Shown here one piece after another: positions 33,395-42,705 of a stretch of DNA of 64,000 nt. Positions within the stretch are counted from its first letter, which is position 1; each line of letters begins with the position of its first letter. The translations under genes were made by a program, and so were the position numbers. Origin of the DNA: Kineococcus endophyticus (GTDB taxonomy: Bacteria; Actinomycetota; Actinomycetes; Actinomycetales; Kineococcaceae); assembly GCF_040796495.1 (NCBI RefSeq), contig NZ_JBFNQN010000007.1, forward strand, positions 1-64,000, in the 5' to 3' direction. The notes beneath the pieces were generated by a model. That model was given only the letters and a program-made list of their open reading frames with translations, was not told the DNA's origin and ran no database searches.

Positions 33395-36074
33395 CCGCCG
33401 GTCCCGACCCCTCGCCCGGGCCGTCGTCGAGGCGGAGGACGACGGCGCCCGGCAGGTCGGTGTGCAGTCCCGGCCCCGGGGCCAGCAGCAGCACCTGCGT
33501 CGTCGGGGCCACGTGCTCGAAGACGGCCGCGAGCCGCTTCAGCCGCTCGGGGTCGGTGTGCCCGAGGGCGTCGTCCAGGACGACGGGCACGCCGTCGGCC
33601 GGGTCGACCAGGGTGGCGCACGCGAGCCGCACCAGCACCGCCAGCTGCTCCTTGGCCCCCGTCGACAGGTGCTCGTAGGCGACGGTCCTGGAGTGCAGCG
33701 TCCGCTGCACGATCCGCAGGTCGTCGTCGAGGGTGATGGCGAACGTCTCGCCGAACACCGTGCGTCCCAGCTCCTCGAGGCGGTCGGTGAACGGCTGGAC
33801 GTAGCGGCGGCGCTGGGTGTCGCGGTGCCGGTCCAGCGTGCGCAGCAGCAGCCGGGCCGCCGCGGCGCGACGCTCCAGACCCGCCTGCTCCTCGGCCAGC
33901 CGCTGCACGCGCGACTCGGCCTCGTCCCACGCCTCCTGCCGGGCTTCGCCGCCCATGACGGACAGCTTCGCCTCGAGCAGCACGAGGGCGTCGTCGAGCT
34001 CGTCCCGGCGCCCCGAGAGCGCGTCGAGGGCCGTCTGCACCTCGCGGGCCCGGCGCAGGACGGTCGCTTCGTCCCGGTCGGCGAGGTCGGTCTCGAGGGC
34101 CCGGACCTCCGCGTCCGTCCGGGCGGCCGCGTCACCGGTCTCCGCCGCGGCCCGTTCCAGCTCGGCGTCGCCGGTGGCGGCCCGGGCGGTCGCGAGCCGC
34201 TCGGCGGCGGTCGCCACCTCGGTCCGCGACAGCTCCAGCCGCGTCTGCAGGGCCGTCAGCTCGTGGGCCAGCCCGTCCGCGGTCCGGGCGAGGGCGGCGG
34301 CACGGGCCTGGACGTCGCGGCCGCGGGAGCGCTTCTCCTGCACCGCCTCCCGGGCCGCCGCCTCCGCCGCGCGCAGCGCCGGGAGGTCGTCCTCGCCGGT
34401 CGTCGGGCCGGTCGTCGGGCCGGTCGTGGGACCGGTCCCGAGGTCGGCCGCCAGCCGCTCGGCCTCGGCCCGCAGGGCGTCGGCGTCCGCGTCGGCCGTC
34501 AGCTGGGACAGCTGCGCGCGGGCGAGGTCGACGGCGGCCTGGGCCGCGCGCCGCTCCTCGTGCGCGGCGCGGGCCGCGGGGACGTCCTCGACGCCCGCGG
34601 CCGCCAGCAGCTCACGCAGCCCGGCCTCGGCGGCGTCCAGCTCGTCGGCCACCGGCCCCGTGTCGGCGCCGGGCAGCACGCGCACCGTGGCGAACCCGGC
34701 GACGTCGACGCTGAGCGGCCGGGTCGCGGCGTGCTCGGCCACCGTGCCCGCCGCGACGGGGCGGCCGTCCACGAGGACCTCGACGGCGGTCGCCTCCACG
34801 ACGACGCGGGCGGCGACGGCCTCGGCGCGGGCCCGCAACCGGCGGACGGTGTCGTCGGCGGCCTCGATCGACCGCACGGTCGCGGCGTCCACGCGCAGCC
34901 CGGCGACCGCCGCGGCGGCCGTCCGGACCTCGTCGGCGGCCGCGGCGACGGCGGCCAGCCGCCGGCGGACCCGGCGCAGGGCGGCGCGGTCGGTGGCGCG
35001 GCGCACCGCCTCGTGGGCGGCGTCGGCGGCCTCGGCCGCCGCGTCCTGCGCTGCGGCGTGCTCCTGGGCGGCCGTCGCGGCGGCGACCGCCTCGGCCTCG
35101 TCGGCCTCAGCCGCGGGGCCGAGCTCGGCCGCCCGCGCCACGTCCTGGTCCAGGGCGGCCGTGCGGCGGGCCAGGTCCGCCGCCTCGCGCCGCCGCACCG
35201 CGAGGGCACCCTGGGCCTCCGCGGCCGCCCGCGCGGCCGCGGACGAGCGCTCCCGGGCGGCGGCGAGCCGTTCCCGGCGGCCGGCCAGGTCGGCGACCAG
35301 CTCGCCCAGCGCCGTGGCCTCCTCGGCGCGGACGGTCAGCTCGGCCTGCACGTCCGCGCGGTCGGCGGTCAGCTCGGCGTGCCGGTCGGCGTCGTCGGAC
35401 AGCAGGTCCAGCGCCTCGCGCGCCCGTGCGGCTTCGGTGCGGGCGGCGGCGAGCTCCTCGGCGCACGTCCGGTGCCGGCCGGTCGGGCGCCCGGTCGCGG
35501 TCCAGAACTGCCCGGCCCGCTCGGCGGCCGCCGCGTGCAGCGACTGCGCCCGTTCGCCCGACGCGTCCACCGGCGCCGAGCCCGCGGCCGCGTCGAGCGC
35601 GGCGGCCAGCGCGGAACTGCCGCTGAGGGCCGCGTCGGCGCGGGCGGCACCGGGGGAAGCGTCCTGCAGCACCCGCAGCGCGTCCCAGAGGTCCTGGTCG
35701 AGGGTCTCGGTGAGGATGTCCCGGACCCGTTGGTGGGCCTCGTCGCCGGTGAGCTGCTCGGTCCGCGGGGCGTGCACGGTCAGCGTCGTCGCGGGCCTGC
35801 TGTGCCACTGCTTGCGCAGCGTGAACCGGTAGGGCCCCGTGCTGATCTCGGCCTCGACGGCGCTCGGCGCGTCCCGGTGCACCGGTTTGACGGCCAGGAC
35901 GGCGGCCTTGCGCGAGCTGTGCTTCTCGGTGAGCAGCATGTCGAGCGCCTCGAGGGTGGAGGACTTGCCGACCTCGTTGGCCCCCTCGAGCACGACGACA
36001 CCGCGCTCGGGCAGGACGAGCTCGCGGTGCGCGACGCCGCGGAAGTCGTCGAGCACCAGGCGGTGGATCCTCAC
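33357..36074 (-). CDS. AAA/SMC-like ATPase (YhaN/SbcC-like)
   Basis: Predicted DNA-repair ATPase of 905 residues. N-terminal ABC-type head with Walker A LEGANEVGKSST, a long Ala/Arg/Glu-rich coiled coil, and a C-terminal head with signature LSTGAKEQLAVLVRLACATLV and Walker B VPVVLDDALGHTDP. No CxxC zinc hook is found, so it is nearer YhaN than true SbcC/Rad50. A beta-rich insert (VEVLVDGRPVAAGTVAEH) and a TGPTTGPTTG repeat interrupt the coil. GTG overlaps the stop of its nuclease partner. Confidence 0.87.
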   Translation of the reverse strand: MRIHRLVLDDFRGVAHRELVLPERGVVVLEGANEVGKSSTLEALDMLLTEKHSSRKAAVLAVKPVHRDAPSAVEAEISTGPYRFTLRKQWHSRPATTLTVHAPRTEQLTGDEAHQRVRDILTETLDQDLWDALRVLQDASPGAARADAALSGSSALAAALDAAAGSAPVDASGERAQSLHAAAAERAGQFWTATGRPTGRHRTCAEELAAARTEAARAREALDLLSDDADRHAELTADRADVQAELTVRAEEATALGELVADLAGRRERLAAARERSSAAARAAAEAQGALAVRRREAADLARRTAALDQDVARAAELGPAAEADEAEAVAAATAAQEHAAAQDAAAEAADAAHEAVRRATDRAALRRVRRRLAAVAAAADEVRTAAAAVAGLRVDAATVRSIEAADDTVRRLRARAEAVAARVVVEATAVEVLVDGRPVAAGTVAEHAATRPLSVDVAGFATVRVLPGADTGPVADELDAAEAGLRELLAAAGVEDVPAARAAHEERRAAQAAVDLARAQLSQLTADADADALRAEAERLAADLGTGPTTGPTTGPTTGEDDLPALRAAEAAAREAVQEKRSRGRDVQARAAALARTADGLAHELTALQTRLELSRTEVATAAERLATARAATGDAELERAAAETGDAAARTDAEVRALETDLADRDEATVLRRAREVQTALDALSGRRDELDDALVLLEAKLSVMGGEARQEAWDEAESRVQRLAEEQAGLERRAAAARLLLRTLDRHRDTQRRRYVQPFTDRLEELGRTVFGETFAITLDDDLRIVQRTLHSRTVAYEHLSTGAKEQLAVLVRLACATLVDPADGVPVVLDDALGHTDPERLKRLAAVFEHVAPTTQVLLLAPGPGLHTDLPGAVVLRLDDGPGEGSGPAVRTPAAAGASTG
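34396..34431. repeat. 12-bp tandem repeat, three units, within the AAA ATPase gene
   Basis: CCGGTCGTCGGG twice and one variant CCGGTCGTGGGA, encoding a TGPT repeat in the coiled-coil region. Confidence 0.75.
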
Positions 36075-37249
36075 CGGGCGGCCCCGGCGAGCCGGAAGAC
36101 GAGGGCGAGGGCGTCGCGCGCCGCGGCGGCGTCCGGCCCGTCGCCGGCGGCGAGGGTGGACAGCTCGGCGACCGCCGCGTCCGCGTAGCCCCCGACACCG
36201 AGGTCGGCCAGCTCGTCGGAGTCGGCCCGCACGACGAGGTCGCTGTGCCGGGCCCAGTGCTGCAGGCCCGCGAGCCGGTCCGCCTGCGCGGCGAGCAGGT
36301 CGTCCAGGGCCGCGCCGGCGCGCACGGTGAGCGTGCCCGTCAGCGCGAGGGTGAGCACCGTGCGGTCCTTGGCGGGCAGGGCCTCCAGGCGCCGGCCCAG
36401 CGCGTCGTCGTCCGCGGCGGAGTCCAGCTCGGCGCGCACGACGGGGAACGCCCAGCGCCCCACGTGGACCGGCTCCACCTTGGGCGGCGAAGCGTCGCTG
36501 ACCGTGACGAGGAGGACGTTGCCCGGGTCGGTCTCGAGGCGGTCGGTGACCTCCTGGGTGCCGGAGTACCAGACGGCGCCCGACCGCCCGACCTGCGTCG
36601 TGGAGTGCCGGTCGCCCAGGGCGACGTAGTGCAGGCGGCCGTCCGCGACGGCGTCCTCCAGCGGCGCCAGCGCGATGCGCGCCGGGTCCTCGCGGTCGGG
36701 GGACAGCTCGTCGACCGCGCCGTGGCCCACGACGACGCGCAGCGTGCCGTCCGCCTCCAGGCCCTCGGTCGCGGCCGCGACGAGGTCGTGCGTCGGGTGC
36801 TTGGAGGTCCACGGTGCGGCGACGACCTCCACGCCCTCGCGCACCGCGACCGGCCCTGGGGTGTCGAGGACGTGCACGTGGCCGAGGCCGGGCCAGGCGG
36901 CGAGCGCGCGCAGGGGGGAGCCGGCGTCGAGCGGGTCGTGGTTGCCGGGCAGCAGCAGCACCGGTGTCCCCGCGAAGGCGGCGAGCGCGTCGGCCGTGCG
37001 GGCCAGCACCTTCGGGCCGACGGCGTTGGACTCCAGCACGTCCCCGCACACGACGACGAACTCCGCCTCGTGCTCGCGAGCGACCGCGGCGATGCGCTGC
37101 AGCGCGTCGAGCCGGGCCTGGGTGTAGCGGGGCTGGGCGTCGGCGTCGAGGAAGTGCCGGGTCATGCCCAGCTGCCAGTCGGCCGTGTGCACGAAGCGCA
37201 CCTCACCGGGGGTGGGGTGCGGGCTGTTCGAGCCGGTGTTCGACGCCAT
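36071..37249 (-). CDS. SbcD/YhaO-like metallophosphoesterase exonuclease
   Basis: Calcineurin-like nuclease of 392 residues, partner of the downstream ATPase (GTGA overlap). Motifs: I HTADWQLG, II VVCGDVLESN, III LLPGNHDPLD, IV VVGHGAVDE, V YVALGDRHS. Motif I has DxQ where Mre11/SbcD has DxH, losing one metal ligand. This form may be typical of the actinobacterial branch. ATG 37249 is supported by TACCGT ending 7 nt upstream. Likely role: processing DNA ends or repair intermediates. Confidence 0.88.
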   Translation of the reverse strand: MASNTGSNSPHPTPGEVRFVHTADWQLGMTRHFLDADAQPRYTQARLDALQRIAAVAREHEAEFVVVCGDVLESNAVGPKVLARTADALAAFAGTPVLLLPGNHDPLDAGSPLRALAAWPGLGHVHVLDTPGPVAVREGVEVVAAPWTSKHPTHDLVAAATEGLEADGTLRVVVGHGAVDELSPDREDPARIALAPLEDAVADGRLHYVALGDRHSTTQVGRSGAVWYSGTQEVTDRLETDPGNVLLVTVSDASPPKVEPVHVGRWAFPVVRAELDSAADDDALGRRLEALPAKDRTVLTLALTGTLTVRAGAALDDLLAAQADRLAGLQHWARHSDLVVRADSDELADLGVGGYADAAVAELSTLAAGDGPDAAAARDALALVFRLAGAAR

Positions 37250-37256
37250 GTGCCCG

Positions 37257-37262
37257 ACGGTA
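37257..37262 (-). promoter_or_regulatory. Leaderless-type -10 (TACCGT) of the nuclease/ATPase operon
   Basis: TACCGT on the minus strand ends 7 nt before the ATG at 37249. No ribosome site is present. Confidence 0.5.
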
Positions 37263-37326
37263 GGCGAGGCCTCCGACACGACCCCGCCGACGCGCCGCGG
37301 CTCGTGGAGGTGGGCCGGCGCGGGGG

Positions 37327-37593
37327 CTAGCGCGGGAGGGCGCTGGCCCGCCAGGACCCCTGTCCGGGGGCGGGCGGCAGGCCGAGCACGTGCCGGCGGT
37401 CGGCCCACCGCGAGGCCGGGGCGGGCACGACCGGCGCGACGGGCGCGGCGCTGCTGCGCAGCTGGTGGGTCAGGACGACCGTGAGGGCCGCCAGCTCCTC
37501 GGGTCCGGGGTTGCCCCGCTCGATGCGCAGGGACCCCAGCAGCTCGCCGATCGACACCGCGTCCTCCACGTCCCTCCGGTCCTCCGGGCTCAC
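37327..37593 (-). CDS. accE: Acyl-CoA carboxylase epsilon subunit
   Basis: Small actinobacterial subunit, 88 residues, that stabilises the alpha-beta carboxylase complex. Recognised by [18 protein letters not shown] near the middle and the terminal [10 protein letters not shown]...[10 protein letters not shown] pattern. GTG overlaps the beta-subunit stop (GTGA), so translation is coupled. Confidence 0.9.
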   Translation of the reverse strand: MSPEDRRDVEDAVSIGELLGSLRIERGNPGPEELAALTVVLTHQLRSSAAPVAPVVPAPASRWADRRHVLGLPPAPGQGSWRASALPR

Positions 37594-39200
37594 AGCGGGA
37601 TGTTCCCGTGCTTCTTGGCGGGCAGCGTGGCCCGCTTGGTGGCCAGCGCCCGCAGCGCGCGCGCCACCTGCACGCGCGTCTGGCTGGGCGCGATGACGGC
37701 GTCGACGAACCCGCGCTCGGCCGCGACGTACGGGTTGGCGAGCTGCAGCTCGTAGTCGTCGACGAGCTCGCGGCGCGTGGCGTCGACGTCCTCGCCGTTC
37801 TCGGCGGCGGTCTTCAACGCGCTGCGCTGCAGGATGTTCACCGCCCCCTGAGCGCCCATGACGGCGATCTGGGCGCTCGGCCAGGCGAGGCAGACGTCCG
37901 CGCCCATCTCCTTGCTGCCCATGACGATGTAGGCGCCGCCGTAGGCCTTGCGCGTGATGACGGTGACGAGCGGGACGGTCGCCTCGGCGTAGGCGTAGAG
38001 CAGCTTCGCGCCGCGCCGGATGATGCCGTTCCACTCCTGGTCGGTGCCCGGCAGGAAGCCCGGCACGTCCACGAAGGTGAGCACCGGGACGTTGAACGCG
38101 TCGCAGAGGCGGACGAACCGCGCCGCCTTCTCGGAGGCGTCGATGTCGAGCGTCCCGGCCAGCTGCTGCGGCTGGTTGGCGACGACGCCGACGGGCCGGC
38201 CCTCGACGCGGCCGAAGCCCGTGAGGACGTTCGGCGCGAACAGCTCGTGCACCTGCAGGAAGACCTCGTCGTCGAGCACGGCGGCGACGACGGCGGCCAT
38301 GTCGTACGGCTGGTTGGGGGAGTCCGGCACGACCGTGTCCAGCCGCAGGTCGTCTTCGTCGACGTGCAGGTCCCGCTCGTGCTCGGGGGCCAGCAGCGGC
38401 GCCTCGGAGAGGTTGTTCGAGGGCAGGAACGACAGCAGCTCGCGGACGTACTCGATCGCCTCGTCCTCGCTCTCGGCGAGGTGGTGCGCGACGCCGGAGC
38501 GGGTGGCGTGCGTGCGCCCGCCGCCGAGCTCCTCGAAGCCGACGTCCTCGCCCGTCACGGTCCGGATGACGTCCGGGCCGGTGACGAACATGTGCGACGT
38601 CTCCTCGACCATGACCGTGATGTCGGTCAGCGCGGGGGAGTAGACGGCGCCGCCGGCCGAGGGGCCGAGGATGAGGGAGATCTGCGGGACGACGCCCGAG
38701 GCGTGCACGTTGCGGCGGAAGATGCGCGCGTACTGCACGAGGGAGGCGACGCCCTCCTGGATGCGGGCCCCGCCGCCGTCGTTGATGCCGATGACCGGGC
38801 AGCCGGTGGTGGCCGCGAAGTCCTGCAGCTCGGCGATCTTCGCGCCGTGCTCCTCGCCGAGCGAGCCGCCGAAGGCCGTGAAGTCCTGCGCGTAGACGCA
38901 CACCGGACGGCCGTCCACCGTCGCGTAGCCCGTGACCACCCCGTCGCCGTCGACGTGCTTGGCGGCCATGCCGAAGGCGGTCGCGCGGCTGCGGACGAGC
39001 CCACCGCGCTCGACGAAGGAGTCCTCGTCCACGAGGGCGGCGATGCGCTCGCGGGCCGTCTTCTTCCCGCGGGGGTGCTGCTTGGCGGCCGCGCGCTCGT
39101 CGGCGGCCGCGACGGCGGCGTCGGTCCGGGCGTGCAGTCCCGCGAGCTGACCGGCGGTGGTGCGGGGGTCGAGCGGCGGGGACGTCTCGGGGCTGCTCAC
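37590..39200 (-). CDS. Acyl-CoA (acetyl/propionyl) carboxylase beta subunit
   Basis: Carboxyltransferase subunit of 536 residues: transfers CO2 from biotin to acetyl- or propionyl-CoA, feeding fatty-acid synthesis or methylmalonyl-CoA. Segments: [55 protein letters not shown] and [40 protein letters not shown]. The latter two form the oxyanion holes. Acetyl versus propionyl preference cannot be fixed by eye. The biotin-carrying alpha subunit is not in the window. GTG 39200; TACGCT ends 8 nt upstream. Confidence 0.92.
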   Translation of the reverse strand: MSSPETSPPLDPRTTAGQLAGLHARTDAAVAAADERAAAKQHPRGKKTARERIAALVDEDSFVERGGLVRSRATAFGMAAKHVDGDGVVTGYATVDGRPVCVYAQDFTAFGGSLGEEHGAKIAELQDFAATTGCPVIGINDGGGARIQEGVASLVQYARIFRRNVHASGVVPQISLILGPSAGGAVYSPALTDITVMVEETSHMFVTGPDVIRTVTGEDVGFEELGGGRTHATRSGVAHHLAESEDEAIEYVRELLSFLPSNNLSEAPLLAPEHERDLHVDEDDLRLDTVVPDSPNQPYDMAAVVAAVLDDEVFLQVHELFAPNVLTGFGRVEGRPVGVVANQPQQLAGTLDIDASEKAARFVRLCDAFNVPVLTFVDVPGFLPGTDQEWNGIIRRGAKLLYAYAEATVPLVTVITRKAYGGAYIVMGSKEMGADVCLAWPSAQIAVMGAQGAVNILQRSALKTAAENGEDVDATRRELVDDYELQLANPYVAAERGFVDAVIAPSQTRVQVARALRALATKRATLPAKKHGNIPL

Positions 39201-39208
39201 GGAGCCGC

Positions 39209-39214
39209 AGCGTA
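39209..39214 (-). promoter_or_regulatory. Leaderless-type -10 (TACGCT) of the carboxylase operon
   Basis: TACGCT on the minus strand ends 8 nt before GTG 39200. The divergent icd gene has its own TAGCTT at 39262-39267, about 40 nt before its start, so the two promoters share a 108-bp gap. Confidence 0.45.
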
Positions 39215-39308
39215 CGGGACGCCGGGACCCGGGCGGTGACGGCGCGAGGAGGCGGGAGCGGTAGCTTGACGTCGAGAAAGAGCCGAGTGAGTCGGAGGGG
39301 ACAGCACA

Positions 39309-40523
39309 GTGGCCAAGATCAAGGTTCAGGGTCCGGTCGTCGAGCTCGACGGTGACGAGATGACCCGGATCATCTGGCAGTTCATCAAGGACCGCCTGGT
39401 CCACCCGTACCTCGACGTCGACCTGGAGTACTACGACCTGGGCGTCGAGCACCGCGACGCCACCGACGACCAGGTGACGATCGACGCAGCCCACGCGATC
39501 CAGAAGGCCGGCGTCGGCGTCAAGTGCGCCACGATCACGCCGGACGAGGCGCGCGTCGAGGAGTTCGGCCTCAAGAAGATGTGGCGGTCCCCGAACGGGA
39601 CGATCCGCAACATCCTCGGTGGTGTGATCTTCCGCGAGCCGATCATCATCAGCAACATCCCGCGCCTGGTGCCGGGCTGGACCAAGCCGATCATCGTCGG
39701 CCGCCACGCCTTCGGCGACCAGTACCGCGCCACGGACTTCAAGTTCCCGGGCGAGGGCACGCTGACCGTCACCTTCACCCCGAAGGACGGCGGCGAGCCG
39801 ATCGAGCACGAGGTCTTCCAGGCCCCCGGCGCCGGCGTCTCGCTGTCGATGTACAACCTCGACAGCTCCATCGTCGACTTCGCCCGCGCGTCGCTGAACT
39901 ACGGCCTGGCGCGGAACTACCCGGTGTACCTGTCCACGAAGAACACGATCCTCAAGGCCTACGACGGCCGGTTCAAGGACATCTTCGAGGAGGTGTTCCA
40001 GGCCGAGTTCAAGGACAAGTTCGCCGAGGCCGGGATCACCTACGAGCACCGCCTCATCGACGACATGGTCGCCGCGTCCCTGAAGTGGGAGGGCGGCTAC
40101 GTCTGGGCCTGCAAGAACTACGACGGCGACGTGCAGTCCGACACCGTGGCCCAGGGCTTCGGCTCGCTCGGCCTCATGACGTCGGTGCTGTCCACCCCGG
40201 ACGGCTCGGTCGTCGAGGCGGAGGCCGCGCACGGCACCGTGACCCGGCACTACCGCCAGCACCAGCAGGGCAAGCCGACGTCGACGAACCCCATCGCGTC
40301 GATCTACGCCTGGACGCGGGGCCTGGCCCACCGCGGCAAGCTGGACTCGACCCCCGAGGTCACCGGCTTCGCCGAGACCCTCGAGGACGTCGTCATCAAG
40401 ACCGTCGAGAGCGGCAGGATGACGAAGGACCTCGCGCTGCTCGTCGGGCCGGACCAGGCCTGGCAGACCACCGAGGAGTTCCTCGGCACGCTCGACGAGA
40501 ACCTCGCCGCCCGCCTGGGCTGA
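39309..40523 (+). CDS. icd: NADP-dependent isocitrate dehydrogenase (type II)
   Basis: TCA-cycle enzyme making 2-oxoglutarate and NADPH. The 404 residues belong to the dimeric, eukaryote-like type II group: [19 protein letters not shown], the phosphate/isocitrate segment [30 protein letters not shown] and [35 protein letters not shown] start with GGAGG about 10 nt upstream. A strong hairpin follows. Confidence 0.96.
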   Translation: MAKIKVQGPVVELDGDEMTRIIWQFIKDRLVHPYLDVDLEYYDLGVEHRDATDDQVTIDAAHAIQKAGVGVKCATITPDEARVEEFGLKKMWRSPNGTIRNILGGVIFREPIIISNIPRLVPGWTKPIIVGRHAFGDQYRATDFKFPGEGTLTVTFTPKDGGEPIEHEVFQAPGAGVSLSMYNLDSSIVDFARASLNYGLARNYPVYLSTKNTILKAYDGRFKDIFEEVFQAEFKDKFAEAGITYEHRLIDDMVAASLKWEGGYVWACKNYDGDVQSDTVAQGFGSLGLMTSVLSTPDGSVVEAEAAHGTVTRHYRQHQQGKPTSTNPIASIYAWTRGLAHRGKLDSTPEVTGFAETLEDVVIKTVESGRMTKDLALLVGPDQAWQTTEEFLGTLDENLAARLG

Positions 40524-40540
40524 GGTCCGCGCCGACACCG

Positions 40541-40583
40541 CGACGAAGCCCCGCTCCCCGTCCGGGGGGGCGGGGCTTCGTCG
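40541..40583. terminator. Terminator hairpin after icd
   Basis: CGACGAAGCCCCGC (40541-40554) pairs with 40570-40583. The stem extends inward by a U-G and four G-C pairs, leaving a 5-nt loop: about 19 bp in all. It ends 36 nt before the next gene. Confidence 0.8.
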
Positions 40584-40605
40584 TCGCCCGGCACCGTCGG
40601 TGCGG

Positions 40606-40611
40606 CACAGT
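40606..40611 (+). promoter_or_regulatory. Leaderless-type -10 (CACAGT) of the response-regulator operon
   Basis: CACAGT ends 7 nt before GTG 40619 and no ribosome site lies between. Confidence 0.4.
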
Positions 40612-40618
40612 GGGGGCC

Positions 40619-41308
40619 GTGAGGGTTCTCGTCGTGGAGGACGACGACGGCGTCGCCGCCGCGGTGGTCGACGCGCTGCGCACGCACGGCCACGCCGTCC
40701 TGCGCGTGCCCGGGGTCGGGCAGGCGCGGGAGGTCGTCCGCGACGCCGACCTCGTCCTGCTCGACCTCGGCCTCCCGGACGGGGACGGGCTGGGGCTGCT
40801 GCGGGAGCTGCGGACGCGCACCCAGGTGCCCGTGCTCGTCATGACCGCCCGGTCGGCCGAACGGGACGTCGTCCACGCGCTGCACCTCGGCGCCGACGAC
40901 TACCTCGTCAAGCCGGTCCGGTTGCGCGAGCTGCTGGCGCGCATCAACGTCGTCACCGCGCGCGCCCGCCGCGCTGCCGAGCCGGCGGGGGCCGACGGCC
41001 CCGCCGCCGGGGGGCCCGTCGTCGTCGGGGACGTCGTCGTCGACCTCGCCGCGCGCAGGGTCCGGGTGGGCGGCTCCGACGGGCCGGAGGTGGAGCTCAC
41101 CGCCAAGGAGTTCGACGTCCTGGCCGTCCTCGCCCGCCGGGTCGGGCAGGTCGTGCCGCGCCAGCTCGTGATGGACGAGGTGTGGGGCGAGGCCCACGTC
41201 GGGGTGAACCGGTCGCTGGACGTCCACCTGTCCGCGTTGCGGGCCAAGCTGGACCGGCCCGGCGTGCTGGTCACGGTCCGCGGTGTCGGCTTCCGGCTGG
41301 GGCGGTAG
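40619..41308 (+). CDS. OmpR-family response regulator
   Basis: Two-component regulator of 229 residues. Receiver domain with acidic pocket EDDD (7-10), phospho-acceptor D49 in [11 protein letters not shown] and Lys in DDYLVKP. C-terminal winged helix from about 130 ([15 protein letters not shown] ... [16 protein letters not shown]...VRGVGFRL). Closest in style to TctD/QseB. The histidine kinase follows after 2 nt. Confidence 0.94.
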   Translation: MRVLVVEDDDGVAAAVVDALRTHGHAVLRVPGVGQAREVVRDADLVLLDLGLPDGDGLGLLRELRTRTQVPVLVMTARSAERDVVHALHLGADDYLVKPVRLRELLARINVVTARARRAAEPAGADGPAAGGPVVVGDVVVDLAARRVRVGGSDGPEVELTAKEFDVLAVLARRVGQVVPRQLVMDEVWGEAHVGVNRSLDVHLSALRAKLDRPGVLVTVRGVGFRLGR

Positions 41309-41310
41309 CG

Positions 41311-42705
41311 GTGCGCCGTCGCCTGGTGCTCGTGCTGACCCTGCTCAGCGTGCTGGCCGTCGCGGCCTTCGCGGTCCCGCTCGCCGCCAGCACGTCAGCG
41401 GCCCGCACGACGCAGTTCCTCCTGGTCCGTGCCGGGGACCTGGACCGGCTCGCGGCGACGGCCGCGCTCGCGGGGGACGACGGCGGCACTCGGGCGGGGG
41501 AGGCCACGACCCTCGAGGAGGACGTCGCCCGGCACCACGAGCTCTACGGCGAACCCGTCCTCGTCGTCGACGCGCGGGGGCGCGTGCGCGCGTCGTCGGG
41601 CCTGGGGTCCGACCCCCTCGCCCGGACCGACACGGCCGCCGCGGTCGACGCCGCCCTGCGCAACCAGCCCGCCGCGGTGCCCGAGGCGCTGTGGCCGTGG
41701 TCGCGCGACCCCGTGCTGCTGTGGCGGCCGGTGGGGACCGGCGCCGACGCCGACGGCGCCGTCGTCCTCCGGGCCGACCCCGCGCTCGCCGCCCACGACG
41801 TGGCGCGGGCCTGGGGCCTGACCGCCGCCGGTGCCGTCCTCGCCTCGCTGCTCGCGGCCGGGCTCGCGCTGCTGCTGGCGCGGTGGCTGCTGCGTCCCGT
41901 GCAGGCCCTCGCCGACGGCGTCCGCGACGTCATGGCCGGGCGCGACGTCCGGCTGCTGCCGGAGACCGGGCCCCGCGAACTGCGGGCGCTGGAACGGTCC
42001 TTCCTGACGATGGCCGACACGGTCGCCGCGACCGCCGAACGGCAGCGGCACCTCGTCGCCGAGGCCGCCCACCAGATCCGCAACCCGTTGGCGGCGTTGC
42101 AGTTGCGGGTCGACGCGCTGGACCCGCACGTCGGCGGAGGCGGCCGGGCCGGGTACGAGGGCGCCCTCGCGGAGGTCGACCGGCTCACCGAGATCCTCGA
42201 CGGGACGCTCGGGCTCGCCGCCGCCGAGGCGTCCGCGGTCGCCTCCGCCGGACCGGCGCCCGCGGGGTCGTGCGACCCGCTGGAGGTCTGCGCCGACCGG
42301 GTCGCGGCGTGGGAGATGCCCGCGCGTCACGCCGGCCGGGCGCTCACGGGACCGGCGGGGGACACGGGGACGGCGGTGGCGGTGCCGTGGCCGGCGGGGG
42401 AGCTCGCCCAGGTCCTCGACGTGCTCCTCGACAACGCCCTGCGGCACGCCGGGACGGGCGTCCAGGTGTCGCTGGTCGAGGAGGGCGACGTCGTCCACGT
42501 CGTGGTCGACGACGACGGGCCCGGCATCCCCGTCGCCGATCGACCGGCTGCCCTGCAGCGGTTCTGGAGCGGTCGAGGCGGGACCGGACTGGGGCTGGCC
42601 ATCGCCGACCGGCTCGTGCGCGGACACGGGGGCGAGCTCTCGCTGCAGACGTCGCCGGCCGGGGGTCTGCGGGTCCGCGTCGTCCTGCCCGGTCGTGGGC
42701 GGTGA
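41311..42705 (+). CDS. Sensor histidine kinase (TctE/QseC-like)
   Basis: Membrane kinase of 464 residues. TM1 at about 7-27, a periplasmic sensor of about 140 residues, TM2 at about 168-192, HAMP, dimerisation helix with phospho-acceptor H254 in EAAHQIRNPLAAL, then an ATPase domain with N box DNALRHA, G1 DDDGPGIP and G2 GGTGLGLAI. Its stop overlaps the TAXI receptor start, which hints that the receptor presents the ligand to this kinase. Confidence 0.93.
   Translation: MRRRLVLVLTLLSVLAVAAFAVPLAASTSAARTTQFLLVRAGDLDRLAATAALAGDDGGTRAGEATTLEEDVARHHELYGEPVLVVDARGRVRASSGLGSDPLARTDTAAAVDAALRNQPAAVPEALWPWSRDPVLLWRPVGTGADADGAVVLRADPALAAHDVARAWGLTAAGAVLASLLAAGLALLLARWLLRPVQALADGVRDVMAGRDVRLLPETGPRELRALERSFLTMADTVAATAERQRHLVAEAAHQIRNPLAALQLRVDALDPHVGGGGRAGYEGALAEVDRLTEILDGTLGLAAAEASAVASAGPAPAGSCDPLEVCADRVAAWEMPARHAGRALTGPAGDTGTAVAVPWPAGELAQVLDVLLDNALRHAGTGVQVSLVEEGDVVHVVVDDDGPGIPVADRPAALQRFWSGRGGTGLGLAIADRLVRGHGGELSLQTSPAGGLRVRVVLPGRGR

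Noticed and set aside
33357-36074. True SbcC/Rad50
   Set aside because: No CxxC zinc hook at the coil apex; the protein fits better with YhaN-like ATPases.
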